Source: Achromobacter aloeverae (GTDB taxonomy: Bacteria > Pseudomonadota > Gammaproteobacteria > Burkholderiales > Burkholderiaceae_B). Taken from it: 64,000 nt of DNA. Location of the stretch: assembly GCF_004121055.1 (NCBI RefSeq), contig NZ_PYAL01000006.1, positions 310,001 to 374,000 of the forward strand, given 5' to 3'. Below are positions 34,090 through 43,273 of this stretch, piece by piece. The stretch's first letter is position 1; every line of letters begins with the position of its first letter. The position numbers and the translations under genes were made by a program. Under the pieces are notes generated by a model, which was not told the origin of the DNA, did no database searches, and saw nothing but the letters and a program-made list of their open reading frames with translations.

Positions 34090-35143
34090 ACCAGCGGATC
34101 GACAGCAGGCAGGCAAGCAATAGCAGGAAGGCCGCCGTGGCGGCGAGCAGCGCGCTGATTTCGGTATCACGGCGTTCCAGCGAGAAACGGGTCGTTAGAT
34201 TGCTGTAGACCTTGCTCAGGTCGCCCGACGATCCCGCCAGGAAATATTCGCCGCCCGTCAGCTTGGCGATCGTTCGCAGCGTGGGTTCGTCCAGCTGCAT
34301 GAAATACGACCAGCCGTCGCCGCCCACCATCCCGCCTTGCGGCGTGCCAAAGCCGACGGTATAGACGCGCACGCCCCGACGGGCGGCCATGCGCGCGATG
34401 CCTATGGGATCGGGGCCAGTCGTGCGGCGGCCGTCCGTAAGCAGGATGATGGCGCCGTTCCGGTACGACCCGGGTTCGACGGGAGGCCTTTCCTCTTCCC
34501 GCTTTCGCGCCGCTTCCACTTCGCTGTTCTTGCCCAGCGGCGCCGGTATCCCCCCGAAGCTGGAGAACTGGTCGTTAAGCAGCAGGGCTTCGAGATTCGC
34601 CCGCTCATCGGGGAGCAGGGTCGACAGCGCGACGATGAGTCCGCTGCCCGTGGCGGTGCCCGTCTGCAGTTCGAACCGGTCGATGGCTTCGATCATGTCC
34701 TGGTGATCTTCCGTCGGCGGCTGCACCACGGTGGCCGACGCCGCGAAGGAAACGATGCCCAGGCGCACGCTGGACGGCAAACCCTCGACGAAATGGCGCG
34801 CCGCTTCCTGCGCCGCGCTGAGGCGCGTGGGCGCCACGTCGCCGGCCTCCATGCTGCGTGAAACGTCCATCGCCAGCACGAGCGTCAAGGTATCGGCGGG
34901 CAGCGTGACGGTCGCGCTGGGCCGCGCCAATGCCAGCAAGGCCATGGCCAGCGCCAGCCAGCAAAGCAGCGGGGGGATATGCCGGCGCAGTTTTTGCGCA
35001 GGCCCCATCGCGGTGCGCGCAAGCGTCAGGTTGGGGTAAACCACGACCGCGCGCTTGCGCCGCGTCATGACATAAAGATATGCCGCTGCCAGCAGGGGAA
35101 GTGCGAGCAGCAGCCAGAGTAACTCCGGCCAGAGAAACCGCAT
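34079..35143 (-). CDS. BatA/BatB-like membrane VWA-domain protein
   Basis: A 354-residue membrane protein. Two N-terminal membrane segments (about 7-25 and 57-73) precede a von Willebrand A domain (about 88-320), which has a complete metal-site motif DVSRS, a Thr in the following region, and LLTDGRRT. A C-terminal membrane helix (SALLAATAAFLLLLACLL) follows. It is divergent from a protease/MoxR/DUF58/VWA operon and is closely similar in design to the VWA protein at 38258, so the two may pair. VWA proteins of MoxR clusters act as metal-dependent protein-binding platforms. Confidence 0.88.
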   Translation of the reverse strand: MRFLWPELLWLLLALPLLAAAYLYVMTRRKRAVVVYPNLTLARTAMGPAQKLRRHIPPLLCWLALAMALLALARPSATVTLPADTLTLVLAMDVSRSMEAGDVAPTRLSAAQEAARHFVEGLPSSVRLGIVSFAASATVVQPPTEDHQDMIEAIDRFELQTGTATGSGLIVALSTLLPDERANLEALLLNDQFSSFGGIPAPLGKNSEVEAARKREEERPPVEPGSYRNGAIILLTDGRRTTGPDPIGIARMAARRGVRVYTVGFGTPQGGMVGGDGWSYFMQLDEPTLRTIAKLTGGEYFLAGSSGDLSKVYSNLTTRFSLERRDTEISALLAATAAFLLLLACLLSIRWFRR

Positions 35144-35216
35144 GTCGTTCTCCTTGGCGGGTCGGTAGGACGATGGTACTTTAGATCCACGACGGGACGG
35201 AACTCCGGTGGCAACC

Positions 35217-36287
35217 ATGAAACGAGTTGCGCGTTACGGATGGTCGGCGGCGGCAATCGCGCTGGTTTTCGTTGCAGGCCTGGGAACTGCCTGGCTGATG
35301 CAGCCGCGCTTGCGCACGCTGACGCAGGACGATATCGATTCCGCCGTGCTCCACACTCTGCAGACCAAGCGCCTGCCTTCGCGGCCGGCACGCGCCGCCG
35401 AGGCCGTGCGCGCATCCGTTGTCGAAATCATCGGTTACCCGAAGCCCGCCGAGAAGCCGGCCGGAAATTCCGCCGAGAAGCCGGGCGAGAGGCCCGGCGA
35501 AAAGCCGACCGCTCCGCCCGGCAGCGGCAAGCCGCCGGGGCCGGACGGGCAGGGCAAGGCAAGCCCCGGCAAGCCGGATGCCGGCACGCCGCCGCCAGGC
35601 AGCGCCGACCCGCCCAAGGCCGATCCGCGACGGGCGGACCAGGATAAGGCCAAGGATCAGGCCAAAGACCCGGCCAAAGACCCGGCCAAGGACCCGGCCA
35701 GGGAACAGCCCAAGGATCAGGCCAAAAAGGGAAACGATGAGGACGACGAGCGCGTCAACATAGGTTCGGGTGTCGTTATCACCGAACAAGGGGTCATCCT
35801 TACCAATTATCACGTCATCGCCGGCGCCGCCCGGCTCAAGGTCCGGTTCTATGATGGACAGGAATCCGACGCCACGGTGATAGGCGCGCAACCTGAAAAG
35901 GATCTCGCCGTCATCAAGGCGGCGTCGCTGCCGGACGACCTGCCGGCGGCGACGCTGGGGTCCAGCCGCGACCTGGCGCCGGGCGACGAGGTGGTGGCGG
36001 TCGGTTTTCCCTTCGGCATCGGCCCTTCGGTATCGGCCGGCGTGGTGTCCGGCCTGGACCGCGAATTCGTGTCGGAGGAAAACCACCAGGACCTCGATCA
36101 CCTGATCCAGTTCGACGCGGCGGCCAATCCCGGCAATTCGGGCGGCCCCCTGGTGAACATGAATGGCGAAGTGGTGGGCATCGTGACCGCGATACTCAAC
36201 CCCACCAACGCCAAGACTTTTGTCGGCATCGGCTTTGCCACGACCATAGAAAGCGCGGGCAGCGCCGTGGGAATTTCACCTTTCTGA
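35217..36287 (+). CDS. HtrA-like serine protease without PDZ domain, with long low-complexity insert
   Basis: A 356-residue membrane-anchored, periplasm-facing trypsin-like protease. The membrane anchor covers about residues 10-28. The catalytic triad is His199 (TNYHVIAG), Asp229 (EKDLAVIK) and Ser308 (NPGNSGGPL). The protein stops about 40 residues after the Ser region, with no PDZ domain. Between the first strand (SVVEIIG, about 67-73) and the GSGVVIT strand (183) lie about 105 Pro/Lys/Asp-rich residues, partly made of a 12-base tandem repeat. This is where HtrA proteases carry their regulatory LA loop. It starts a MoxR-type operon. Confidence 0.87.
   Translation: MKRVARYGWSAAAIALVFVAGLGTAWLMQPRLRTLTQDDIDSAVLHTLQTKRLPSRPARAAEAVRASVVEIIGYPKPAEKPAGNSAEKPGERPGEKPTAPPGSGKPPGPDGQGKASPGKPDAGTPPPGSADPPKADPRRADQDKAKDQAKDPAKDPAKDPAREQPKDQAKKGNDEDDERVNIGSGVVITEQGVILTNYHVIAGAARLKVRFYDGQESDATVIGAQPEKDLAVIKAASLPDDLPAATLGSSRDLAPGDEVVAVGFPFGIGPSVSAGVVSGLDREFVSEENHQDLDHLIQFDAAANPGNSGGPLVNMNGEVVGIVTAILNPTNAKTFVGIGFATTIESAGSAVGISPF
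35649..35720 (+). repeat. 12-base tandem repeat coding for an AKDP-type linker
   Basis: Six consecutive 12-base units, variants of GCCAAAGACCCG, encode a four-residue Ala-Lys-Asp-Pro/Gln pattern inside the protease gene. Two adjacent units (35661-35684) are identical and others differ by a few bases. Because the unit length is a multiple of three, copy-number change would lengthen or shorten the linker without breaking the frame. Confidence 0.85.
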
Positions 36288-36299
36288 GGGCGGAGGACT

Positions 36300-37313
36300 A
36301 TGAACCAACCAGTCATGGGCGCCGTGGACAGCGCCAACCTGATGGAACGCCTGCTGTACGAGGTGAAGCGCATCGTCGTCGGGCAGGATCATTTCCTGGA
36401 GCGGGTGCTGGTCGCCATCCTGGCGCGCGGCCACCTGCTGGTGGAAGGCGTGCCCGGCCTGGCCAAGACCTTGACGGTGAACACGCTGGCCAGGACCATG
36501 CGCGGATCGTTCAAGCGCATCCAGTTCACGCCGGACCTGTTGCCGGCGGACCTGGTGGGCACCCGCATGTACAACCAGCGCACGGGCGAATTCTCCACGG
36601 TGCTGGGGCCGGTCTTCGCCAATCTGCTGCTGGCCGACGAAATCAACCGCGCGCCGGCCAAGGTGCAGAGCGCCTTGCTGGAGGTCATGCAGGAGCGCCA
36701 GGTGACGATCGCCGGGGAAACCCATGCCGTGCCCACGCCCTTCCTGGTGATGGCCACGCAGAACCCCATCGAGACCGAGGGCACCTATCCCTTGCCCGAG
36801 GCGCAGATCGACCGCTTCATGATGAAGGTGCTGGTCGGCTATCCCAGCGAAGAGGAGGAAGTGGTCATCGTCAATCGCGTGACGGGACCACGCATCGACG
36901 TGAGTCCTGTCGCCATACCGGAACAGCTGGTCTTGCTGCAGGACGAATGCCGGCGCGTGTACGTGGATCCCCAGCTCATCCAGTACGCCGTCCGCGTGGT
37001 GGCCGCCACGCGGGCGCCCGCCAGTTGCGGGCTGGCGGACATGCAGCGCTACGTCACCTTCGGCGCGAGCCCGCGCGCCAGCATCGCGTTGATCGAGGGC
37101 GCGCGAGCCCTGGCGTACTTGCGCGGCCGCGATTACGCCTTGCCGGAGGATGTGGTCGACCTGGTGCCCGACGTGCTGCGGCATCGGCTGGTGCTGTCGT
37201 ACGAGGCCTTGTCCGACGGCGCCAGCCCGGACCAGCTTATCGGCCGCATCCTGCAGGCCTTGCCGGCGCCCGAGCGCCCATTGGAAAGCCATGTTCGGGT
37301 GGCGGCGGGCTGA
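36300..37313 (+). CDS. MoxR-family AAA+ ATPase
   Basis: A 337-residue AAA+ ATPase of the MoxR group. Walker A is at about residues 49-57 (EGVPGLAKT), Walker B at about 108-115 (LLLADEINR), sensor 1 in VMATQNPIE, and the MoxR lid domain at the C-terminus. MoxR ATPases work as chaperones with VWA proteins to activate or assemble metal or membrane complexes. It starts 12 bases after the protease gene behind a GGAGG ribosome site, and its end overlaps the DUF58 gene by 23 bases. Confidence 0.93.
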   Translation: MNQPVMGAVDSANLMERLLYEVKRIVVGQDHFLERVLVAILARGHLLVEGVPGLAKTLTVNTLARTMRGSFKRIQFTPDLLPADLVGTRMYNQRTGEFSTVLGPVFANLLLADEINRAPAKVQSALLEVMQERQVTIAGETHAVPTPFLVMATQNPIETEGTYPLPEAQIDRFMMKVLVGYPSEEEEVVIVNRVTGPRIDVSPVAIPEQLVLLQDECRRVYVDPQLIQYAVRVVAATRAPASCGLADMQRYVTFGASPRASIALIEGARALAYLRGRDYALPEDVVDLVPDVLRHRLVLSYEALSDGASPDQLIGRILQALPAPERPLESHVRVAAG

Positions 37314-38241
37314 GCGGCGCGGGGCGCCCGCGGGCGCCGGGGGCCCCGTCGCGCCGGCGGCGGGGCCGGCGGACGCCTTGCTGCGCAAGCTGGAATGGAC
37401 CGTCGTCCGCCGTCTGGACGGCCTGCTGCAAGGCGACTATCGCACCCTGTTCCGTGGCGCGGGCCTGGACTTCGCCGACCTGCGCGAATACCTTCCGGGC
37501 GACGACGTGCGCTACATGGACTGGAACGTCACCGCGCGCTTGCAGGCGCCGCACGTGCGCGAATTCCAGGAAGACCGGGAGATCGCCGCCTGGTTCCTGC
37601 TGGACCTCAGCGGTTCCGTGGACTTCGGGTCCGGCGACGTGCGCAAGCGCGCCCTGTCCACCGATTTCACGGGCGTCATGGGGCGGCTGCTGACCGGCCA
37701 TGGCAACCGCGTGGGCGCCATGCTGTACAGCGGCGGCGCGGGCACGCGGCCTGCCGTGCTGCCTGCGCGATCCGGCCGGCGGCACCTGTTGCACGTGCTG
37801 GACCGCTTGCGCGCGACGGCGGCCGCGCCACGCGGCGAGACGCGCCTGCGGGAGCTGCTGGACCACGCGCGCGGCGTGCTCAAGCGCCGGTCCCTGCTGT
37901 TCGTGGTGTCGGACTTCATCAGCGAACCGGGCTGGGAGGCGCCGCTGGGCATGTTGAGCCGCCATCACGAGGTGATCGCGGTGCGGCTGACGGACCCGCT
38001 GGAAACGGCATGGCCGGATGTCGGCCTGGTGATGCTGGAGGACGCGGAGACCGGCGACCAGCTGCTTGTCGATACGCACGATGCCGGCTTCCGCGCCCGC
38101 TTCAGCGCCGCCGCCGACGCGCGCGAGACCGCGCTGAAAGAGGCTTTTTCGCGTTGCGGCGTCGACTGCCTGTCGTTGACCACGGCGCAGCGGCTGGACC
38201 AGGCCTTGCTGGAATTCGCCCGCCGCCGCAAACGGAGATGA
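37291..38241 (+). CDS. DUF58 protein of the MoxR cluster
   Basis: A 316-residue protein. The DUF58 core is obvious: DYRTLFRGAGLDFADLREYLPGDDVRYMDWNVTAR, followed by a VWA-like half with LLDLSGSVDFG and FVVSDFISEPGWE. DUF58 proteins normally act with a MoxR ATPase. I chose the ATG at 37291, which overlaps the MoxR end by 23 bases; the first 30 residues are low-complexity and the frame further upstream is only the antisense-like shadow of moxR. No membrane segment is visible. Confidence 0.88.
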   Translation: MFGWRRAERRGAPAGAGGPVAPAAGPADALLRKLEWTVVRRLDGLLQGDYRTLFRGAGLDFADLREYLPGDDVRYMDWNVTARLQAPHVREFQEDREIAAWFLLDLSGSVDFGSGDVRKRALSTDFTGVMGRLLTGHGNRVGAMLYSGGAGTRPAVLPARSGRRHLLHVLDRLRATAAAPRGETRLRELLDHARGVLKRRSLLFVVSDFISEPGWEAPLGMLSRHHEVIAVRLTDPLETAWPDVGLVMLEDAETGDQLLVDTHDAGFRARFSAAADARETALKEAFSRCGVDCLSLTTAQRLDQALLEFARRRKRR

Positions 38242-38257
38242 AACCAACGGTGCCGTC

Positions 38258-39439
38258 ATGCAGGCTATGCTCAACCACCTCCCTACGATCAATTTCCTGT
38301 GGCCCAGGATGTTGTGGCTGCTGGCGCTCGTTCCCCTCGCGGCCTTGCTGTTCGTGCTGCACGAGCGCCGCAGGCGGCGGCGCGCGGCCGCGCGCCAATC
38401 GGCGCTGAACGTCGCGGGGCTGGTCTTGCAGGGCGCGTCGGGTTGGCGCCGCCATGCGCCGCCGGTGCTGATGCTGCTGGCGTTGACGGCTTTCCTCTTC
38501 GCGGTCGCGCGTCCGCAGGCCACGATGACGCTGCCGTCGCGCATCCAGACCGTCATCCTTGCCATGGACACGTCGGGCAGCATGCGAGCGCAGGATATCA
38601 AGCCCGACCGCATGCATGCCGCGCGCGAGGCCGCCAAGCAGTTCCTGGCTGAACAGCCGGTGGGCGTGAGCGTGGGCCTGGTTTCCGTGGCGGGCACCGC
38701 GTCCGTCGCGCAACGTCCCACGCGCAGGAAGGACGATGTGATCGCCGCGCTGGATCGCCTGCAACCGCAGCGCGGGACGGCGCTGGGAAATGGCCTCATC
38801 ATTGCCTTGGCCACCTTGCTGCCCAAGGGGGAAATCGACGTCGACGCCTTCATGCAGGCATCGGCCGACAATGCCGCCAAGTCTCGCGGCGCGAAGCCGC
38901 AGGCCGGCCCCCGCATGGACGGAGGCGCGCCGGGCCGGCGCGGCGGCGGCAACGCGGCGGTCGGCAGCGAGCGCGGCGGTTTCGCCAGCGATGCCGCGCG
39001 GGCCGGCGGCGGCACGAGCGACAAATCGGCCGGACCGGGATCGAATCGCTCCGTGGCCATCGTGCTGCTTACGGACGGCGACAACAACACCGGCCCCGAA
39101 ACCGTGGATGCCGCGCGGGTCGCCGCCGACCACGGCGTGCGGGTCTATACCGTCGGCATCGGCAGCCCCGAAGGCGTGGTGATTTCCGTCGAGGGCTGGT
39201 CGGCGCGCGTGCGGCTGGAAGAGCAGGCGCTGAAACAGGTGGCGGACATGACCGGCGCCGAGTACTTCCGCGCGCAGGATGCCGAGGGCCTGAAGCGCGT
39301 CTACCAGTCGCTCAGCGCGCGGCTGGCTTTCGACAGGACGGAACTGGTGGAAATCTCCAGCCTGTTCGCCGCCCTTGGGGCCTTGCTGGCGGCGTGCGCG
39401 GCGCTGTTGTCGCTATGGTGGTACGGGCGGGTCCTTTAG
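38258..39439 (+). CDS. BatB-like membrane VWA-domain protein
   Basis: A 393-residue membrane protein. Two N-terminal membrane segments (about 16-34 and 68-84) precede a VWA domain (about 98-345) with the metal-site motif DTSGSM and VLLTDGDNNTGPE. A final membrane helix follows (FAALGALLAACAALLSLWWYG). A Gly/Ala/Arg-rich insert of about 75 residues (about 205-265) interrupts the VWA fold before the LLTDG strand. It is 17 bases after the DUF58 gene and ends the operon. It resembles the divergent VWA protein at 34079, which lacks the glycine-rich insert. Confidence 0.88.
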   Translation: MQAMLNHLPTINFLWPRMLWLLALVPLAALLFVLHERRRRRRAAARQSALNVAGLVLQGASGWRRHAPPVLMLLALTAFLFAVARPQATMTLPSRIQTVILAMDTSGSMRAQDIKPDRMHAAREAAKQFLAEQPVGVSVGLVSVAGTASVAQRPTRRKDDVIAALDRLQPQRGTALGNGLIIALATLLPKGEIDVDAFMQASADNAAKSRGAKPQAGPRMDGGAPGRRGGGNAAVGSERGGFASDAARAGGGTSDKSAGPGSNRSVAIVLLTDGDNNTGPETVDAARVAADHGVRVYTVGIGSPEGVVISVEGWSARVRLEEQALKQVADMTGAEYFRAQDAEGLKRVYQSLSARLAFDRTELVEISSLFAALGALLAACAALLSLWWYGRVL

Positions 39440-39444
39440 ACGCC

Positions 39445-39473
39445 GCGGGGCCTGCGGGCGCCGCAGGTCCCGC
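39445..39473. terminator. Strong hairpin between the MoxR operon and the glycan operon
   Basis: A 13-base stem (GCGGGGCCTGCGG paired with CCGCAGGTCCCGC, one G-T pair) with a 3-base loop lies in the 93-base gap between two converging operons. The stem is very GC-rich. No T run follows, so it may act as a bidirectional stop with help from Rho. Confidence 0.6.
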
Positions 39474-39532
39474 GAGTCGTGCAAGCCCGCGGTACGCCTG
39501 TACCATCTCGCGCTTCCAGCCGATGGCGCGCA

Positions 39533-40516
39533 TCATCCCGTCACTTCGTCCAGCACCCGGTTCCAGTCGTCGATGAAACGCGGCATGCCGAAGCGTTCCA
39601 GGGCGGTCCTGCGCCCGGCCTCGCCCCATTGCCGCGCCAGGGCCGGCTCTTCGAGCAACTGGCGCATGCAGTCGACCAGCAACCGGCGGTCGGTGTGGAC
39701 AAAGCCGTTCACGCCGTTGACGATGACGGTGGGCAGTTCCGTGGCCGCCACGCCCACCACCGGCACGCCTATCAACATCGCTTCGACCAGCGCCAGGCCC
39801 AGGCTGGTGTAGCGGATGGGCGTGTAGAAGAAGCGATAGCTCGCCACCCGGCGCGCGACTTCCAGGTTGGGCAGCTCGCCCAGCCCGCCCAGCGCCTCCG
39901 ATTGCATGCCGATCAGGTCCAGCGGAACCTGCTCGCGCGTCCACTGGAAGAGATCCGCGCCCATGCGCCGCCCGCGTTGCGCGAGGCCGTTGATCACCGT
40001 AATGCCGCGCGCCTGCTCTCCGGTGTGGACCAGTCCCGCTTGCACCGGCACGCCGTGCTCGATGACGCGGGTGGGCATACCCGCGGCATCCCAGGCCAGG
40101 TCGTTGTAGTGCGTGACGTGGACCAGTACGCCCCGCTCATGCCGGAAACCGTGCGTGGTATTGGTCGGATGCGGCTGCGGCGGATCGTGTTCCAGGTAGA
40201 TGCTGGGAAGCGCGCGCTGCAGCGGGGACAACAGGGTCAGGCGATCTTCTTCATACACCTGCCGCGATTGGTAGATGACGCAGTCGACGTCCTGCCCGGC
40301 AATCTCTTCGGCGGGGCATGCGGTGATGTTGGAGCCCCAGGGGATGCGGGGGCCCAGCGGCGAGTAGCCCGGAACCGTGCCGGGCTTGTACGGAATGACG
40401 AAGTCGTGCGGGATCCGCGTCAGGGAGTAAAGGTAGTTTCCGTGCACGTGCCAGGTGAGTATGCGCAGGCGGCGGCGCGGCGAACGCAGGTGCGTGGTCG
40501 GGGCTTGCAGTGTCAT
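39533..40516 (-). CDS. GT4-type glycosyltransferase
   Basis: A 327-residue glycosyltransferase with a GT-B-like C-terminal half. The donor-binding region reads YTPIRYTSLGLALVEAMLIGVPVVGVAATELPTVIVNGVNGFV, the E-x7-E type segment of GT4 enzymes. The N-terminal half has WHVHGNYLYSL and HVTHYND. It is the last gene of the glycan operon and starts with an ATGA overlap on galE. The sugar and acceptor are unknown. Similar small GT4 proteins add single residues to short glycans. Confidence 0.82.
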   Translation of the reverse strand: MTLQAPTTHLRSPRRRLRILTWHVHGNYLYSLTRIPHDFVIPYKPGTVPGYSPLGPRIPWGSNITACPAEEIAGQDVDCVIYQSRQVYEEDRLTLLSPLQRALPSIYLEHDPPQPHPTNTTHGFRHERGVLVHVTHYNDLAWDAAGMPTRVIEHGVPVQAGLVHTGEQARGITVINGLAQRGRRMGADLFQWTREQVPLDLIGMQSEALGGLGELPNLEVARRVASYRFFYTPIRYTSLGLALVEAMLIGVPVVGVAATELPTVIVNGVNGFVHTDRRLLVDCMRQLLEEPALARQWGEAGRRTALERFGMPRFIDDWNRVLDEVTG

Positions 40517-41556
40517 CGGCGAGGCTCCTTGTATCCATCCGGGTGGCTGGCCTGCCAGCGCCAGCCATCGCGGCACATCTGGTCCAGGCTCCGGGTGGCG
40601 CGCCAGCCCAGCTCCTGTTCCGCCAGGGCGACGTCCGCCCAGAGTTCGGCGACGTCGCCCGGGCGGCGTTGCGCCGTGACGTAGGGGATATGGGCATGGG
40701 CTTGCCGCTCGAAGGCGTCCAGCAATTCCATGACGGTGCTGCCCTGGCCCGTACCCAGGTTCAGCGCGCGCCAGCCGCCGCCGGGCCGGTCCCCGCACAG
40801 CGCCTTCACGTGGCCCAGTGCAAGGTCCGATACGTGCAGGTAGTCGCGCACCGCCGTGCCATCGCGGGTCGGATAGTCGCGGCCGAAGACGACGAGATGC
40901 GGGCGCAGGCCCGTCGCGACCTGCGCGATGCAGGGAAAGAGATTCGACGAGGGGGCGGCGGGCGCTTCGCCTATCCGTCCCGACGGATGCGCGCCCACGG
41001 GGTTGAAATAGCGCAGCACCGTGGCGCGGAAATCCGCGCGCGCGTTGCAGACGTCGGCCAGCATTTGCTCGACGGCGCGCTTGCTGTGTCCGTAGGGCGT
41101 GCAGGGGGACAGCGCCGCCGTCTCGCGGATGGGCAAGCGGGCAGGCGCGCCATAGACGGTGGCGGACGAACTGAAGACCAGGTGTCGTGCGTCGTAGGCC
41201 AGCATCGCCCGCACCAGGTTCGTGCTGCCATGCAGGTTGACGTCGTAATACTGGAGCGGCGCCGCCATGGATTCCGGCACGGATTTCATGCCGGCCAGGT
41301 GTATGACCTGGCGGATGGGGTCGCCGGCCCGCCGCCAGGTCTCGAATATCCGGCGCAAGGTGGCGGCCGAGCGTACGTCGCCACGCCAGAGCGGGATCTC
41401 CATGCCCGCGAGCAGGCCGGCTTGCGCCACGGCGGCGGCATTTCCCGTGGCGAGGTTGTCGAGGACGACGGGACGGTGCCCGGCCTTCGCCAGTTCGACC
41501 AGGATGTGGCTGCCGATATAGCCCGCGCCGCCCGTCACCAGTATGCGTTCGCTCAT
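40513..41556 (-). CDS. galE: UDP-glucose 4-epimerase
   Basis: A 347-residue extended-SDR epimerase. It has NAD motif TGGAGYIGSH, the family phrase VIHLAGMKSVPES, catalytic Ser in FSSSATVYG and Tyr/Lys in YGHSKRAVEQ. It also has the GalE block GRDYPTRDGTAVRDYLHVSDLA, and it closes with RRPGDVAELWAD. It should interconvert UDP-glucose and UDP-galactose (or the N-acetyl forms) to supply the glycan operon. It overlaps both neighbours by ATGA (41553-41556 and 40513-40516). Confidence 0.93.
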   Translation of the reverse strand: MSERILVTGGAGYIGSHILVELAKAGHRPVVLDNLATGNAAAVAQAGLLAGMEIPLWRGDVRSAATLRRIFETWRRAGDPIRQVIHLAGMKSVPESMAAPLQYYDVNLHGSTNLVRAMLAYDARHLVFSSSATVYGAPARLPIRETAALSPCTPYGHSKRAVEQMLADVCNARADFRATVLRYFNPVGAHPSGRIGEAPAAPSSNLFPCIAQVATGLRPHLVVFGRDYPTRDGTAVRDYLHVSDLALGHVKALCGDRPGGGWRALNLGTGQGSTVMELLDAFERQAHAHIPYVTAQRRPGDVAELWADVALAEQELGWRATRSLDQMCRDGWRWQASHPDGYKEPRR

Positions 41557-42563
41557 CGTCCATCTCCGTGCAGGCTGGGGCCGGCGGGCAGGCTGGTGCT
41601 TGCATTCGGGGCCGGTCCGTGGAGCCGGCGCCACATGGCCGCGACCGCGTCCGGCACGACGCGCCTCCGCGGCAACACCCAGGGCATGCCCAGCAGGGTC
41701 TCCCATACGGTGCGCACTCCTAGGCGCAGGCCGGTTTGGCCCGACAACCGCAGTTGCTGGACGGTTTCGCGCCAGGCGCAGGCGACCGGCAGGCGCAACC
41801 AGGCCACCCAGATGGCATTGCGGGCAAGCAGCCAGCCGCGCCGGCGTGCGTCGCGCGCGGCCGAGGGATAGTGATGGGTCGCCACTTCGTCGGCATACGC
41901 GATCCGCCATCCGACCGCGACGAGGTCCAGGCACAGCAGCGTTTCTTCCGCGCCCAGGAAGAAGCGGGGTTCGTAGCCGCCGGCATCCAGGAAGGCCGAC
42001 CGGCGCGCCACGCAGGCGCCGGCCATGAACCCGAGCAGGACCGGCCAGCGGTCGGCCACGCGGCCCAGCGGACTGCGCGCCATTTCCTCGCAAGTCGGAT
42101 CGACCCGCTGCGCCGCGCCGACGAGTACCTTGCCGCTGACGATGGCGAGGCCAGGATGGGCGTCCAGGATGTCCGCGGCGCGCGCCAGCGCACCGGGCGC
42201 CCAGCAGGTATCGTCGTCGCAGAAGGCGACATAGGGCGTCGCGCAAGCCTGCACGCCGACGTTGCGGGCCGCCGCGCCCATGTTGTGGTCCGTGCGCAGG
42301 ACCTGGATGCCGGGAAAGTGCCGCGCCAGCGCCGCGGCCGTGCCATCGGTGGAATGGTTGTCGACCACCACGATGGGGATATCCGCCTGCGTGCGCGCCA
42401 TGACGCGCAGGTTGGCGATGAGTTCTTCCCGACGGTTGTAGGTGAGGACGACGATCGCCACGCGCGGCCGAGGCGGGTCGGCCGAAGCCGTGGCCCCCGG
42501 CAGGGCTTGCGTCGTGGGCTGCCCGGTGGGGGCTGTCATGACCTCTGTCATCGCGTCTGTCAT
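41553..42563 (-). CDS. GT2-family glycosyltransferase
   Basis: A 336-residue GT-A fold enzyme. It has the start VAIVVLTYNRREELIANL (about 35-52), the nucleotide-sugar pocket VVVDNHSTDGT, and the DXD-like metal site in FCDDDTCWAPG. ARNVGVQA is also present. A 35-residue Ala/Thr-rich leader precedes the domain. The C-terminal half (about 230-300) has amphipathic helices suggesting membrane contact. It resembles rhamnosyl- or heptosyl-type GT2 enzymes, but the sugar cannot be assigned. It is coupled to its neighbours by ATGA overlaps at both ends. Confidence 0.88.
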   Translation of the reverse strand: MTDAMTEVMTAPTGQPTTQALPGATASADPPRPRVAIVVLTYNRREELIANLRVMARTQADIPIVVVDNHSTDGTAAALARHFPGIQVLRTDHNMGAAARNVGVQACATPYVAFCDDDTCWAPGALARAADILDAHPGLAIVSGKVLVGAAQRVDPTCEEMARSPLGRVADRWPVLLGFMAGACVARRSAFLDAGGYEPRFFLGAEETLLCLDLVAVGWRIAYADEVATHHYPSAARDARRRGWLLARNAIWVAWLRLPVACAWRETVQQLRLSGQTGLRLGVRTVWETLLGMPWVLPRRRVVPDAVAAMWRRLHGPAPNASTSLPAGPSLHGDGR

Positions 42564-43273
42564 GGGTTCCCTCCTGCCCGCTCCTCGTCGAGCTGCCAGT
42601 AGCGCTCGGCCGGCAGCGCCGCGCCATTGGCGTCGGCGCCGGCCAGGCCCATTTCGCCGAGCTGGCTTCGATAGTGGCGCAGGGCGCGTTCCTTTTCCGC
42701 CAGGTCTTCGCGGGTGGGGGCGTCCACTGCCAGCGGCGTCAACCGGCGCCCCAACGCATGCAGGCCGGCAAGCCGCTCCTGCAGCAGCCCCCGCTTGCGT
42801 GCATAGGGAAGGTCTTCATAGCAAAGCCAACGCCGCTGTGCGCCCCGATCGCGTGTCCGGGCGCGCAACGCCGCTTCGTGCGCCTGGAAATGATCCGAGT
42901 GATAGAGGCCCAGAGGAAGCAGCACCGTGTCCGGTCCGATTTCCATCAGCAACGCCAGGATGGCGGCAGCCAGGTCCTTCTCCGTGTGGGTGGGCCCGTA
43001 TTGCGCATCCAGGAAATCCAGCTGTCGCGCCACGGCGCCCAGCTGGCCCACCGCCGCCCGGTCTTCACGGCGCCGCGCCTGCATGGCCTGCCGGGCGGAT
43101 GCGAAGCCGCAGCGCCGGTCCCAGGGCGTCAGCGGCGGATCGCCCTCCGGTTCGCCGGCCAGCAAGGTGGCCGCGACCGCTTCGCCGCTGTGCCCCATCG
43201 CCCAGGCGCAACTGAGCACGGCATCGTCAAGATGCGGCGAAATCACGAGCAGGCGTCGGCTGAACGGGAGCAT
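42560..43273 (-). CDS. PIG-L family sugar N-deacetylase
   Basis: A 237-residue PIG-L (LmbE-like) enzyme. The zinc motif PHLDDAV is at about residues 14-20 and the third histidine lies in [16 protein letters not shown]. Family members remove acetyl groups from GlcNAc-linked inositol, lipids or antibiotics. In this operon it probably exposes an amine on an amino-sugar of the glycan. The ATG at 43273 follows a TGGAG site; a TTG at 43291 is an alternative. The start overlaps the UDP-glucuronate decarboxylase gene by 47 bases, and the end is an ATGA overlap. Confidence 0.87.
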   Translation of the reverse strand: MLPFSRRLLVISPHLDDAVLSCAWAMGHSGEAVAATLLAGEPEGDPPLTPWDRRCGFASARQAMQARRREDRAAVGQLGAVARQLDFLDAQYGPTHTEKDLAAAILALLMEIGPDTVLLPLGLYHSDHFQAHEAALRARTRDRGAQRRWLCYEDLPYARKRGLLQERLAGLHALGRRLTPLAVDAPTREDLAEKERALRHYRSQLGEMGLAGADANGAALPAERYWQLDEERAGGNP

